From Owenia fusiformis (taxonomy: Eukaryota; Annelida; Polychaeta; Sabellida; Oweniidae): 60,000 nucleotides of DNA. A model generated the notes under the pieces. It did not search any database, was not told where the DNA came from, and worked only from the letters and a program-made list of their open reading frames with translations. Shown piece by piece: positions 13,001-28,000 of the stretch (within the stretch, counting starts at the first letter, position 1; every line of letters starts with the position of its first letter). The stretch is from contig CAIIXF020000002.1 in the NCBI GenBank assembly GCA_903813345.2, positions 20,724,455-20,784,454 of the forward strand, given 5' to 3'. A program made the translations under genes and the position numbers.

Positions 13001-16000
13001 TTTTTCAACCTTGGTCTCACTTTGGTTATTGATGCTAGCATCATCAGGATTTTTGGTCATTTTGACTTCACTGTCATCAATTACGGGTTTAACAGTAATT
13101 GGGCCATTGTTACACTTCGAATCGCTCAAGACATCAGTGTGATCTTGAACCGGATTGATACCTTGGATAACAGATAACATTTTGTTAACATTTTCGTCAT
13201 TCTTAACTAATTGTTTGCTGGCAACTTGTTTCAGCTCATGTATTTTCTTTTCATTTGTTTTGGCAAGATCAGGGATACACTGTCCAGTTTTTGGTATCAT
13301 TTTTTTCACTTCTGTACACTCCTCTTCACATTGAAGATGAAGACTTTTGTCGTTTTGCTCAGTGGACTCTGATCCACCTGTAAGGTTATCTGCAAATTGC
13401 TGCTCAGTGGATTCATTGATTTTCACAGCTGTAAGTGACAGGGAAGGTTTAACACTACACCTATCCTTTAATTTGCTATCAATCAAAGTGCCTGTCACTT
13501 TGTCAGCATATGTTGCATACTTTCTATCCACACTCAGTGCATCACTTTTATAGCTTTTCAGTAGACTTTCCTGATCTGGTGTGTCCTGCTTTTCGCTAGA
13601 AACCTCCTGCACTTCATAAGCTTTACCCTGCATTTCATTAACAGTACCCTGCACTTCTTGATCTACACCATGCCCCTTTTGGTTTAAATCCTCACTGACA
13701 CTAGCCTCATTCAATTGATCTTTAGATGGTTTATATCTCGCTGTGTTCATATTTTTGGATCGTGCGCTATTTGCCTTGGTCACCTCTGGCCAATCTTGAC
13801 TCAAATGTGAACCAAAATTTTGATCATTACTGTGATTGAATTGGACACAATTAACATGATTGTTATTAGCGTTACCATAAGCATTATTGTTATCGGCAAT
13901 GGCAGAGTTCATATTTTGGTTAAAATGCATATCTGGCTTACGTTTCGATGACCTTGAATGCTGTCTCTCTGGAGTCACGTAACTCGACTGCTGTCTCTCT
14001 GGAGTCACGTAACCGCTCTGGCGATGAAAGCTAAAATGAACAAATGTTAGAAAAATAAGTATTCAAGTCAAGATGGTACAGTACCTATGTTACATAGCAA
14101 GGTTGAATTGCTTTGTGATGAAGCATTTTGACAAAAAGTTCAGAAATGAGGAATTTTTGTGTGTGTAACACATGCACAAAATCCTGTGATATGAAGTTTT
14201 TTGTCAAATTCTTTGTAACAAAGCAATATAACCCAGGGCTTTCACTAGAATTTCTCACAACAGACTAAATAAATGAAAACAACAGGCAAAATTAATGGAA
14301 ATCATAAATTTAACATGGAAAAGATGAAAAGTCCCTAAAAACAACAGGCGATTTTGTGAAAACAACCGGTGAAAATCGCCTGTTGCCTGCTGCTAATGAA
14401 ACCCTTGCACCCAATGATTAAGTATGCATTCATGTTCTGATAAGAATCTATTTACAATTGCCTCCCAGTCTCACATATTTAGGATCAATTACAGACAATC
14501 ATAGATCAATCAAACACAATATTTCACATGATCACATGTTACTGCATTATCACCCATTCATAAAGTTTAACAGATTCATTAAAATATAGATGATACAGAT
14601 ATCTATTATTATAGTATTAGGTATTAGGGAACCTCTCGATATCTATCTATGAGATTTTAATGACATTCATTCTTGAATTAAACATTTATGCATAAAAGTG
14701 CATCTACTTGAGCTGGTCATCTGAAACTTCTCGTGGAGTTGCTCTGTGAAGCCTAGTTTTAATGTGCTAAAGAACAATTCAGATATCTTGCAGACAAAAA
14801 AGTTATGCGGATGCGTTATGTGGATGTTAAAGTTACAAGGGGAAAACATATTTATTTGACACCCTGTATTGGCAAAATAGTCACTGGTTGCATGGGCTTC
14901 AAACCATGCTGGTTGTAAGTAGAAATTTGACGATTAACGTTTGACGCTAAGACGATTAACTTTTTGCTAATTTCAAAAATACAACCAATGACATCATCAA
15001 ACCAGCTAATACGATATATCAAAGTTTCTCTAATGTATCAAAAGGTGGCAGGATTTATTAGAACGATCTATTACTTAATGTTTTATTAATGACATTGACT
15101 CTTGAATTCAAACTTTTTTTCACATTTCCTTCAACCAGATCTTTTGGACAGTTTTAGGCACTTATGAGCACAGATCCTTTCAATGACATAGATTGTAGAA
15201 TTAAACATTATTAAGGTTGAAATTTCCCAAGTCACTGAAAGTGTTTATTCCATACATATAAAGAGGGGCGTGTATACATTTACTTCAATGAAATTCAAAT
15301 GAAATTCAGGATTTAGAAAACCATGTAAACAGACTTAGGAGAATTAGTACTCAAATTGCTGTTTATTCAATGTAATTTCAACAATATACTTTGAATGTAC
15401 AAGTATGCTTAATCATTTAATTTCAATGTTCTGTTCACAAACACACCTAATTATATACTTGTATAGAGGAGTACTTTATCCAAATATTTCCTTTTGCTTT
15501 ACAGCCCTGGATGACTATTTTCAATTATTGTCAAACATTATTTTTGATTTTAAAATAGTTTACATTATGATACAAAGAAATTTTCTTGGGCTGCCATTTT
15601 AAATTTGTTTTGAATTTGTTAACATTGAAAGGAGGAGAAAAATCTGCTACAATTTCTGTACTTTTGATTCATTTTTTCTAAACGATCTTGAAAAATCATA
15701 GTAATCATTAACTTCCATATATCTAATCATGGGCATGATAGCCCATGATCTAATCAATATTTGAAAATGACTGTATTCAAGCCTTCTATAAAGTGTAAAC
15801 AAAAAGTGTCAATATTTCACCCAGTATTTATTCTTCGATACAATACCTGGTAATATGAGTAATATGTGGCGTGATAGTTGTGGATCATAGTAATGGCGGG
15901 CAATGAATATTCAAAAAATGTTGGCAATTTTCACGTTCGAATCATAATATAGACCTCAGATCAGGTATTATATCAAGTAATAAATACCTTAGGGTTAGGC

Positions 16001-19000
16001 ACAAAAGCTTACAGAAAACGTTTGAGCCTGTAGTCCTGTGGTATTTATTCATCGATATAATACCTGCTCTTTTACTCTAATACCTGATTTTAGTCAAGTC
16101 TAATAGATATGCTATAAATGCAATATTGTATCTGAAATGGACGCACCAGTTTTGTGTGCCGCTGTTATAAAAGCATAATTATCAAATAAATGAATAAAAA
16201 ATAAAAATATCCATTCTACCTGTAATTGCATATGTTCTCCTTAGTATGATATCTGGCATTTTTTCACAATGCTATTATCATTCTTAAATAAGCTGTTTGA
16301 CCAGCAATTTTGAACCTTTGAACATAGCTTTCCTTTCATAATATCACTGACCAAATATCATCAACCCTTTGTCAGAGTATATACTAGAGATATCATGGAA
16401 CAAAAAAAATCGAAACGGTTCGGTTCGGAATATTTTGCTTCGGAACGAAACAATTTTGGAATGGTTCGGAACAGAGTGACTGCGTGTATAAGATTAAAAT
16501 AAGTTGATCACCTAGGTCTATTTGGTAGCGAAAAGCTCTTCAAAACTCTTCAATGAGAAGGAGTGAAAAGAATGAACCTCTTTTGGTGCAAAATGTTGAA
16601 ATGTTGTTGTGGCGATTTAAGGGCCAAAAGTTGTGAAAGGGTAAAATGTTCTTGTTCCGGAACCGAACCGAAATTCTCAATTTGTGTTCCGTGTTCTGTT
16701 CCGAGGGCATAATTCCGCGGATCGGAACAAAATCGGGTATCCGTGACACCTCTAGTATATAGAGTAGTTGGCTGTCGGAGTAGAGCTTAAATCTTAAATT
16801 GCAGGGTAAATATGTTTGCACAGTAAATATGTTTGCAGGGTAAATATCTTCAGTTTCTTAATAATGTTCTGATCCTCAGTAAAGTCTAGGTTTTTAAGCT
16901 TGGCTGGCTTTAACCCTGGGATTTCAGACACAATATCTCTGAAAATATTTATTTAAATCACGAATTGGCTTTGTCATTTTATATAACATCTGACATATTA
17001 ATGCTCGGAATTATGTCAAAATAACCTAAAATAACATCTCTGTCACTGTCCATGTTGTATAGGCATGTACATAGTCTAGAAACAATGGGCCATCTGTATA
17101 AATCATCCCTGTCATGAAATATCATGCCTGTCATGTTATAAATACAATATAGAGGTAAACAATGAGATGAGAATAGAATAAAATACATAGGCATAAAGTG
17201 AGTAATCAAATTATATACAAATGCCAGAATTCGGGTAATTCTTTACTTTTCAAGAGAGAAATGATAGGAAAAGGAATGCTTAATTGACATTTTAAGACTG
17301 GTTGCTGTCTAATGCACAATAACATTGTATTTTATGTTAGTCAACAGTCAACACTAATAGCATATATTTGTCATACTGAGCAAATATTGAGGGAAATATA
17401 GCAATGTTATTTAGTGGTTTATTGTTGGAGGGATGAGGGGACAAGAGGGGATGGAGGGTGGGATGAGGGGACAAGAGGGGATGGAGGGTGTGATGAGGGG
17501 GACAAGAGGGGATGGAGGATGGGATGAGGGGGACAAGAGGGGATGAGGGGGACAAGAGGGGATGGAGGATGGGATGAGGGAGACAAGAGGGGATGGAGGA
17601 TGGGATGAGGGGGACAAGAGGGGATGGAGGATGGGATGAGGGGGACAAGAGGGGATGGAGGATGGGATGAGGGGAACAAGAGGGGATGGAGGATGGGATG
17701 AGGGGGACAAGAGGGGATGGAGGATGGGATGAGGGGGACAAGAGGGGATGGAGGATGGGATGAGGGGGACAAGAGGGGATGGAGGATGGGATGAGGGGGA
17801 CAAGAGGGGATGGAGGTTTCACTGACATGTGATTTCTCCAGGGTATGACTTGAGCACTGGTCAGGCCTAAAAGCAGTTCTGACCAGCTTATTTTCTCAGA
17901 GTGTAGAAAAATAACATTGCAACTGCAATCTGATTTATCAGAGTATATCTTTATCTAAAGCTTGTTCCAAATAAGGGATAGTACAGGTTGTAAAATAAAT
18001 ATGTCCCCCTTGATTTCAAGAGTATGAACTTTTGTGCATAAAAGTGTACAAAGTTGAGCTTGTATTCTGAAACTTCGTGTAGAGTTGCTCCCAAAACCTA
18101 GTTTTAAGGTGCTAAAGAACAATTTAGATATCACACAGACAAAAAAGTTATGCAACATTTTGTGGATATTAAAGCTGAGGGAGGAGAACATATTTATTTG
18201 ACACCCTGTAAAAACCATGGATCCCACAATGATACAACTTGCCTGTAGCTTAAGTGGAAATCATTATGATGCAACCTGGGCAGAATATAATTACTAGAAT
18301 AGTATATAAGTGGACTTATTAGAACAAATGGGACAACTTTTGAAACAAGCTCCATGTACTGTACATGACATCTCTCATCCCCATGCAAGTTTCATCATTC
18401 TAAATAAAGCTATAATTAAATACAGCTATAATTAAATGCAACTATAATTAAAACCTGTTGTGTTGAAAACACTACATTGTTTATATCACACAGATTTTTA
18501 TCCCTAATTAAAATATTCTCAACAACAAGTTGTGCTATTTTAATTCTACAAATAATCTGACACAATATCTCAGATGATTAATACAATGTAATTTAATACC
18601 CTTTGTTGCCTGATACAATACTCCAAAATTCCTCAAATTTTACAGGTAGATGTATCTTAATTTATTTTCCAATATCATATTATTTACATGTACAATTTTT
18701 GAAATTTAATATTATGTAATTAACTAAAACTTTAAAAAACTTAAAATTACCTTTTCATGTCCTATCTGTACTTTATTACAAGATTCAAATATGTTATATC
18801 TTTTTACTCCATTTTTTATTTCATATATAGATGTACTTATCTACCACTCTCCTGTCTCTTTAATCCAATGATAACCTCCTGTCAGATCATGAAGCAGTAC
18901 AATACAAACATGTGTCGTAAATGTGCATTAAGTTTAAATACAGTACACAAGCCTGTTAGGAGATTAACAATACGATGTAATTTCCATTCCATAACCTATA

Positions 19001-22000
19001 TCATATATCCTGAGTATAGCAACTTGTTTTCATTTGTGCTCTAATACAAGTGCAATTTCTCGTTATTTATGACAAATAAAGTATACTAAATGTCGCCAGT
19101 ATACATGGCTTAATGTAAGTGCAATGTTATACAGCTACTACATAATTAAATGTATTTTCAGTATGACCATGCTGAGCTACTGAACCCTGAACATTGAACT
19201 ATATGTCTGGTTTTTCCTTCATGGAGAGGTCCAAGGAAGTTAATGGTTTCTATAAATTTTAAATAGGAAGCCGATAAAGACAGCAGGAACCGATTACCGA
19301 ATATGTCCAATTGTTGTGTAAAAGATTTTGCAAAAAATATAAAAGGTCTCATAAGACTAGGTCTCAAAAGTGAAGGTAAGCCACAAATGATATCCCCATT
19401 GCATGGAGTTGGTTATTTTTCAGTTTAAAGACATCTAATGAAATTTTTATAAATATATAATTAGTTATCCTACAAAAATTAGCCAGATCTCCCAAAGCAT
19501 AGAAATGTTCCAATATTCCATCCTGTGAAACTTGAGACTTCTTTGAACAATTAGATTTGTTTTTCTAACCCCCCCCCCACCCCTTCTATCTTCATATTTA
19601 CCTTTACTTTGGGTATCCACATGCAGGATCACATATAGGTCTTGTTAAATCAACTGTGTCAGTGACCCAGTATGCCCAAAAAACAAAATCGCATGCCAAT
19701 TTCATATACTAATTCAGAAAGTAAACAATAAATTCTATGAATACTCGAAAACTATGAAAAACTGTAAAAGAAATGTTTTTTCAAACAATCAAAAGCTATT
19801 TTCAGATTTTTTTGTAGCTAAGGAAAGTCTTAAAATAAGAAATATTTTTTGATGACCAAAATGTATGAGAACAAAATGGTTTCTATAAGGTGTCATTTTC
19901 TGGTTATTTGATTGCTTTTCAAATACTTGTCCAATTAATACCAAGGGGTATCATTAAATCTATACAACGGCAAACTATGCATACAGCAATAGAATCAATA
20001 GAAAAAATAAAATCATGAAGGTTATAATTCATGAATAGATTGGAAAAAACAATTTATAAAAAGAAGCACTCTTTCCCAATTTCACTATTATATTAAAACC
20101 CATATTTTTGTTGGCCAAGTCACAAAAGCCACAAAACATGGGATTGTTAGCAGTACATAAATAAATCATATACAGTGATCTCCCCAGGAGTTTTCTTAGA
20201 TGGGTACAATTTGTTGAAAATATTCACTGCTTGCTACTTACAACAAAATCAACATATTAGCCAAATTATTATCAACCTCCCCTATTCTTCTGATATTGAT
20301 TAGCTTTGGAGTGTGTGTGTGTGTGGGGGGGGGTTAATACACCAGAACAACATTTCATAACAGCCATGTATCTACCAAAACAAATGTCAAACAAGAACAC
20401 AAATGTGTACAAAATGTCCCCACCAAGTGGTGATCCCATGAAATGGTTATCCTGAAAATGAGTAGACAAGACTTTACCAACACAATTTGAGGACGGAAAA
20501 TCCAAAATGGCCACCTTAAAATTTACCCAGAATGCCAAAAATTTAGTCAGTTCTAGATTTTCAAACTAAGAATCATCCCTGAAAATTTGAAATTGATCTA
20601 CCAAAGGGTTCACCTAAAAACGCGTAGACAAGACTTTACAGGCAACATTTTAAGACGGAAAATCCAAAATGGCTGCCTTGACATTTATCCAGAATGCCAA
20701 AAAACTAATCAGATCTATATTTTCATACTAAGAATCATCCCTAAAAATTTGAAATTGATCTACAGAACAGTTCACCTGGAAATGCATAGACAAGACTTTA
20801 CAGACAAGATTTTAGGACAGAAAATCCAAAATGGCTGCCTTGACATTTGCCCAGAATGCCAAAAAACTAATCAGTTCTACATTTTCATACTAAGAATCAT
20901 CTCTGAAAATTTGAAATTGATCTACCAAACGTTTCACCTGAAAACGCGTAGACAAGACTTTACAGACAAGATTTTAGGACGGAAAATCCAAAATGGCTGC
21001 CTTGACATTTACCCAGAATGCCAAAAAACAAATCAGATCTAGATTTTTATACTAAGAATCATCCCTGAAAATTTGAAATTGATCCACCAAACAGTTCACC
21101 TGAAAACACGTAGACAAGACTTCACAGACAAGATTTTAGGACGGAAAAATCCAAAATGGCCGACAATAAAAAATTGATTATGTGTTTTTGCTGATTTCTT
21201 CTTACAAAATTATCACATATAACTACTGTTAACAATAACATAGGCTTTTACAACAAAGTACATCTGAAATTATTTATAAAGCTACTAAATAGTTAAAGTA
21301 TGAAAACTCAAAAACACCATTCAATATGATACAAAGTATTATCGTGCGCTAACTTTTCTTAAGACATTCAAAATGGCTGACATGACTGAGCTAACAGGTC
21401 CAAAACCTAATCAGATCTAGAATGAAGTGAGCTGAACAAGATGTTAAAGTTTTAAAAGCAACTGTGAAGCCGTTTTTCTTAAAGTTTGCAGACAAGGATT
21501 TTAGCATTTGACTTCAAAATGGCCGACAGGAAGTAGGTATCGAGTTAAAATTTTTTCATCCACATCTGTATGCACTCATAAGTTATCCCTGAAAATTTGA
21601 AGGTGATATCTGTAGCGGTTTTGGAGAAAAATCCCGGACGTACGGACAGACGGACGGACGGACGGACGGACGTACGGACGGACAGACGGACGCGCCTAGG
21701 CCGACAATATGGCCCCACACTATGTGGTGGGGACATAAAAAGGACCCATGGTCCTGTGCTCACACAGTTTGGAACCTTCAGAGGAATGTATATCCTGACT
21801 TTAAAACAAAAATATTGATTTGGATTTGTAGTCTCGAATTTTGAGAAATAAACTTTGATAGCACAGTTGTGTGACCTAGTTTGATGACCTTTGACCTTGA
21901 AAATTTTACTTATTCAGAGCTCAGTAAGGTCTTTTGTGATTAAAGGGTTCCGATTAGCATCCCGTATAAAAACAATATGGCGGTTCCAGGCGAATCAACT

Positions 22001-25000
22001 GGATCAGTCCATTTTTAAGAAATAAGGGGAGTTGTGTAAAATCCAGTTTATTGAAATTGTCTTTGAGATAAAGTAATCCGTTTATAATGATTTTGAAAAC
22101 GTTATCCAAAGAGTGATTGCGTTCAAAGAATACATGTACAACAGCCAATATACGTAAATCCTTGTATTAGAAACCGGTTTGTCTTGCTTTGTTTCATTTG
22201 TAGGATATTTCATATGCCAAGCTGTGTGCTATTACGTTATGGGGAAATTTAGATGCCAATTTTTCCTTATTGTACACAAATAGAAGATCCTGAAACTTCA
22301 CCCATAAATGTGGAATTGATTTGTCAAAATAAAAATCACCCTTTTATAAATGTGTGACGATCTATAATATACTTATGCTATATAACAGTTAGAGGTGTTG
22401 ACACAACGACCTCGAACCTGTGAACCCTTGAGTATTATTCCGGGATCGGGCCTTTTATACTAAATGGTGAGCAACACCAGAAACGAGCGTTCGATTTGCT
22501 AAACGATATGCGTCATCCTTTAAGCCGACCAAAATTTACATCCAAAAATCAATTTGAAAAATCAACTTTTTCGAAGGTCACTGAAGGTCAAGTAAAGGTC
22601 AAATTCTAAAACTAATGTCAGATTTGAGCTCCTGGCAACTTGTAGATGATTTTCAAAAAAAATTTGGTCAAATTGAAGCAAGTTGAAAAATAACTTATTT
22701 TTACTGTTTTTTGATGTCAAATATCTCAAAAACTGTAAAAATTTGATGCTGACACAGAGGGGGAGAAACACCAGGGTTCAAAGATGACATACCCTTATAA
22801 TGTAAATCTGTATTGAGATGACATCGTCGCTGATTGGTCAAAAGTCGACAAACAAATGACGTCATCAATGGCGGTTTCAAAATTTTCGAAATACGCTTCG
22901 AATAATATTATGTTCATTTCTGGCGTGTTAACCAATATCATAGCTTCTCATTTCACATCAAGATAAAGAAAGGTGTACGGAATATGCCTATATCAATTGA
23001 GACATCCCATCGAAGTGTAGTATTTGATAACTAGCCGATGAAAATTCGAACGAACGAAGGTGGTAAGCAAGAGAGGTAATTATGTCTGTCATCCTTAAAC
23101 TCTGGGGCTTTCCCTCCTCTTATGCCGACATATATTGAGCAATATGTAGGGAATGCTTTAATCTTATGATGTAATTCATTGTAAGAAATGATCAAGTATA
23201 AGGCAAACTTTGAGAAACTTGTCAATAACAAAACCTGCCATTGACCTTATACATGAAAAAGTTTCCTGAAAATGACCTACTTTTTGTCAAATTTTATAGA
23301 GTAAACACCAAAAACTGTAATTCCAAGAGCTTTGAAATCTTCAGAGGACATAAGTTGCATATACAGCAACTACTAAAAGTTATTTGAAAGTTCTACTTCA
23401 ACAAAGTGTCTAGTATATACAGAAAAGTTGACTTTTTGACGTCAAAATCGGCAATTTCTCGGAAACCGGGCGAACTTGGGAAAATGCGATGATAGGTCAA
23501 ATAGGCATTATGGATATGCATAAAATGAATGTGGATATGACTCAATCCGAATAGCAGTTTAATTTGTGCGGCCAATGTTGACGGACGGACGGACCAACGG
23601 ACGGACCAACGGATAGACGCCTGGTCGATCCCATAGGCTCACTGAGTGAGCCAAAAAAGATTGTAATTATATATTTAATTCTTCTGATGTTTTTTTTACT
23701 TTTCTGTCGGTGCATAAAGTTGACAGACAAAAATTGTTCAAGTGTGCAATTTTTAAGGTTGGTGCAAGGTTTTTGCCTGGATTGTGCAAGGTTTCGAGCT
23801 TAGGTGGGTGTTGCGCCAAGAAAGAAGATGGTGGAAAGATCACAGATCATTGATTTATATTAAAGGCCCAATAGCTGTATCTGTAAGGATTACAAAATAA
23901 TGAGAATCACAGCAAAACAAGCCCCTTTAATGCTATATGTACTACATTCTAAATCTACATGTGCATTTGTATACTCTAAATTTACACACGAAATCTATTA
24001 CATGTAAACTGTACATCTACACTAAATCTACAAGTACACTCTAATTCTACACACACACTCTAAAGCTAAGGGTTACTACATGAACACTCAAGAGATACAG
24101 TACCCACTTTCACCAATATATGGCCCATTACCTTTAGGGGTCCCTAAAACATAGTCATACATGTATAAATAAATATAAACTCTAGCAAGATGTGGTCCAC
24201 ATATCAAAATTGTGAAAAAAAATTGCATTTACTCCTCCCATCCCCTGAAGTTTTGTTAAAAAACATTGATTTTCTCTAAAGACAGACATTTACCTCTGTA
24301 ATTCAAAATGAAATAACCAATGTTTTCCGCGGGTGTTTGATATTTGGACATCATCCTTTTCAAAAGCCTTAAAAAGTATTTAAAGGTATATGATTAAGAA
24401 GTCACTGCTGATGCTAAAATAACTCCGACTCTCCCCCAGATCACAAAACGAATTCTAAATATATAATAATATCCCAAACAGTCACCACTTTGTTATGAAG
24501 TGCAAAATATATTATATAAAGAGAAAAAGGACATGAACAATACAAGGCATTAAAATGCAAAATGTCACCACCTGTCATTTGTTACAGACACTCACAGCCA
24601 AACACCGAACACCAAATGCTGAAAACCAAACACAATTCACAAAAAAAGTAGAAGACTATAACAAAATGTCATCACTTCTGGTGGTGACATAATCTGATAT
24701 AGGCGTGCACTAAAATAAATGTATATGTTCAGTTCATCCGTGTGATGCATGCCACATTTCAATGCTTTTAACTTAAGTGTTGTGTGAGTTATCACGGTGT
24801 ATAACCCAAACGCTCCTACATGCACGACGGAGCGTTTCATTTACGCGGAAACGCTCCGGAGCGAAATAAAATGGCGGCTAATGAAGATTCCACTAAGACC
24901 GTAAGTATTGTTTCACTCGTTTCTCTTACATATCATATGTTATGGTGAAATATTATGTACCATTCGATGAACAATACCGTGGGCAAAGATCTTATTTATT

Positions 25001-28000
25001 CAACTTCTGGTGGTAAACTGTTATTTGCTTGATCAAAGCTCCGTAGTGTAGATCGAACGAATCTGAAGATGACGATTTGACCACAAATTACGAATTAAAC
25101 TAGTATTTCTATGAAAACGTTAATCTTTCTGTTAAAGTAGTAGATCACAAACTCGTATATTCTCATTTTCTAAAATCCCAGTCCAAATCCATTACTTGTT
25201 CTCGAGAAATCGCTTGTTTTCCTCGAAACGCTCTGTCGATTTAGAACACAATTTTAGAAACGCTCTTACCATTTTGTTTTGATATCATTTTCAGATTATT
25301 AGAGAAGAGTTCCGAATCGAATCTATCTCTCAAAAACGTGTTGTACTTGTCAGGCAAATTGAAACATCTGAACCTGGTGGTGCTAAACGTGCAACTAGCT
25401 GATCTAAGCCTACATTATATGATGTCATGCCTACATGTGTGCTAAATCATAAAACTATAGAAAAAACGAAACTTTATTTGTGAATTAATCTTTCTTCTTT
25501 TGATGCCAAGGGGTATAATAGATCTTTTCTTTCTCTTCCTGAAAAGGAAAGGCAAGCTATATATTTCCTAAACTGATCTACACTACCGGAGTGTTTCCAG
25601 TTCACTGTGTTAACCAGATCGGAGCGTTTCTTGAATATGAGAATGTCATCATTTTTAAGACTGGATTTTCGGTCATCAAATCACTATTACGATAATGTAT
25701 GGTGCGTTGAAGCATTGGAATTTGACTAAAATATACGTTGGTGCTCTAATCTTGGCTCAACTAATCACATGTATCGATAAAAAGGGGTTTTGACCGGTAG
25801 AATGACAAATACGTTTTTGAATTTTCATAACTATACTGCTTCGTACAGCTCTTCCTAATTGCTTCAAACGTCAACAGCCAGCCAAGTACAACATTAATAT
25901 CACACTCATCGAATGGTATACTCGAAATATGTAACTCATACCTCTTATTCCCATTATTGGGGAAATCGTCAGACGGCTCATCATTCCCGCCAGCCAGTTT
26001 TCCTACTCCGGAGCGTTTCTTTGTTTAATTTCAGTAATGAAACGCTCCGTCGTGCATGTCGGAGCGTTTGGGTTATACACCGTGGTTATACCCCCAAATA
26101 ACTAAATTACTTTTTCATGACAAAATGCTTCCATCAAAAAATCGAATCCAATTGGAACATGTCAGTTATAGTACTGATTCCATCAATGATGTGATAAAAA
26201 AAAAATAAATTGAATACTACAGTATTAACCTATTTGTTAGGTCTTATTCGAACCACTAATTTCTCCACAGAACAACTTTTTGTATATTTCAACTAACTGA
26301 TTGAATTTTCAAGATGTATAAGAATGTGGATGATTACGCTATTGCTCACCTTCCGAAACCTGGATACTTATGTAGGACACATTGAATCAATATATACATA
26401 TATATAATTCTTTACCAATTCACACCGGAAGGGTATGATACAATGAGTATTAAGACACTTTTGATTGTTGTTCCACAGGAATTTAGTCTAGGTGCTCTAT
26501 TAAACATAAAGTTCATGGAAATCTAACTGAAGCGACGGTTATGTCCGCCATTTGTGACAATGGTATCTGATCTGACTTTATCATTGTAAGGCTATTCCGG
26601 TGTGCAATTCATTGACTAAGTATCCAAGTGTAATCACTTTCAAACAAAAATTCAAGAGGCTGAAATACAAAGATTGTCTACATGTACAGTGTACCTCAAT
26701 GAAATTTAGATCCATTGCTTTCATTTCTATCTATTGGGCATTGGAAAGCATAAGCCTTGCTTCAAGACTCTGGATCCCCTTATCTACTTCAACAAAGTCC
26801 AGATTGAGCCCGGGGTCTTGACGCAAGACTTTTAAAAGCATAAGCACCAGGATAACTTAGTAATGGACTTAAGAAATCAAACTTACCTATCAGAGGGTGA
26901 GTTGAATGTTCTTGGGCGATGAATGGGGTGTCCAGTGCCAGGATGTACGGGGTGACCCGCAGAGTTGATCAATGCTCTTCTTGGCCTCATTCCATTGAAG
27001 TTTGAAAACCTAGGAGGTGGTGTGCGCATTCTGCAATATAAAACTTTTTTATTTTTCTGTTCATTATGATGTCAGAGGTTGTACGTAGCAGTGTTTAGCA
27101 ATATAAACATTTTGAGAAAATAAGCAAAACATTACTACCTGCCATTTGTTTCAGATGCTGAATGCTAAACACCAACCAAGGAATGCCAAACAATGTCCAC
27201 AAAAAAAGTTGGAAAGTTATGGAAGGTGACATAAAAATAGTAGAAACTGTATTCAAACTTTTTTTGAAAAGAATTGTCAATACTAATTCCCCCCCAAAAA
27301 TAGCATTAGCATGATAAATAGGATTCGAACATGACTGTATTCACGCATTCTATAAACTGTGAACAAGGTCAACATTTCACCAGGGTATATTCGCCAACAA
27401 TACCCCTGGTGACACAAGTAATGTGTGACATCATAACGGCAGGACATAGTAATGGCGGATAATAATAAATATTCAAACATTTTGGTGAGTTTTCATGTTC
27501 AAATCGTAATGCAGGAGGAGAGGCACAAACGTTTTCTGTACCCCGAACAACCAAAGGGCATGTGCCTCTCCTGCGGGGTGTATTCGCCGATATTACCCCT
27601 GCTATTCGGTCTATATTTCTTAATTAAAAGAATAGTTTGTTTGCTTTATCCATTGGTTTTCTCTGTCTTCAACTCTATTTTGCATTTCAAAACCTGAAAT
27701 CTATGATGTACTGTAGAGTTACATACCCCTGGTGTGGTATTCCCCGGCCTTGACTTCCACGTCCAACAGGCATCATGAATGGGAGCTCCTAAAATGATGG
27801 ATGGTATATTGAAACACAATGAACAACTGGCAACATAAATGGGAGCTCTTAGAGTGATGGATGGTAAAGTGAAACACTAGGAACAGCTGGCATCATGAAT
27901 AGGAACTCCTAGAGTGGTGGATTGTATAATGAAACACAAGGAACAACTGGCATCATAAATGGGAGCTCCTAAAGTGATGGATGGTATAATTTCTAATTTA

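Noticed and set aside
17337-17828. Pro/Ser-rich frames of 117-163 codons on the minus strand
   Set aside because: 31-bp minisatellite open in three frames simultaneously.
20587-21042. 151-codon + strand frame with a 54-residue period
   Set aside because: Produced by the 162-bp tandem repeat; all periodic and no family similarity.
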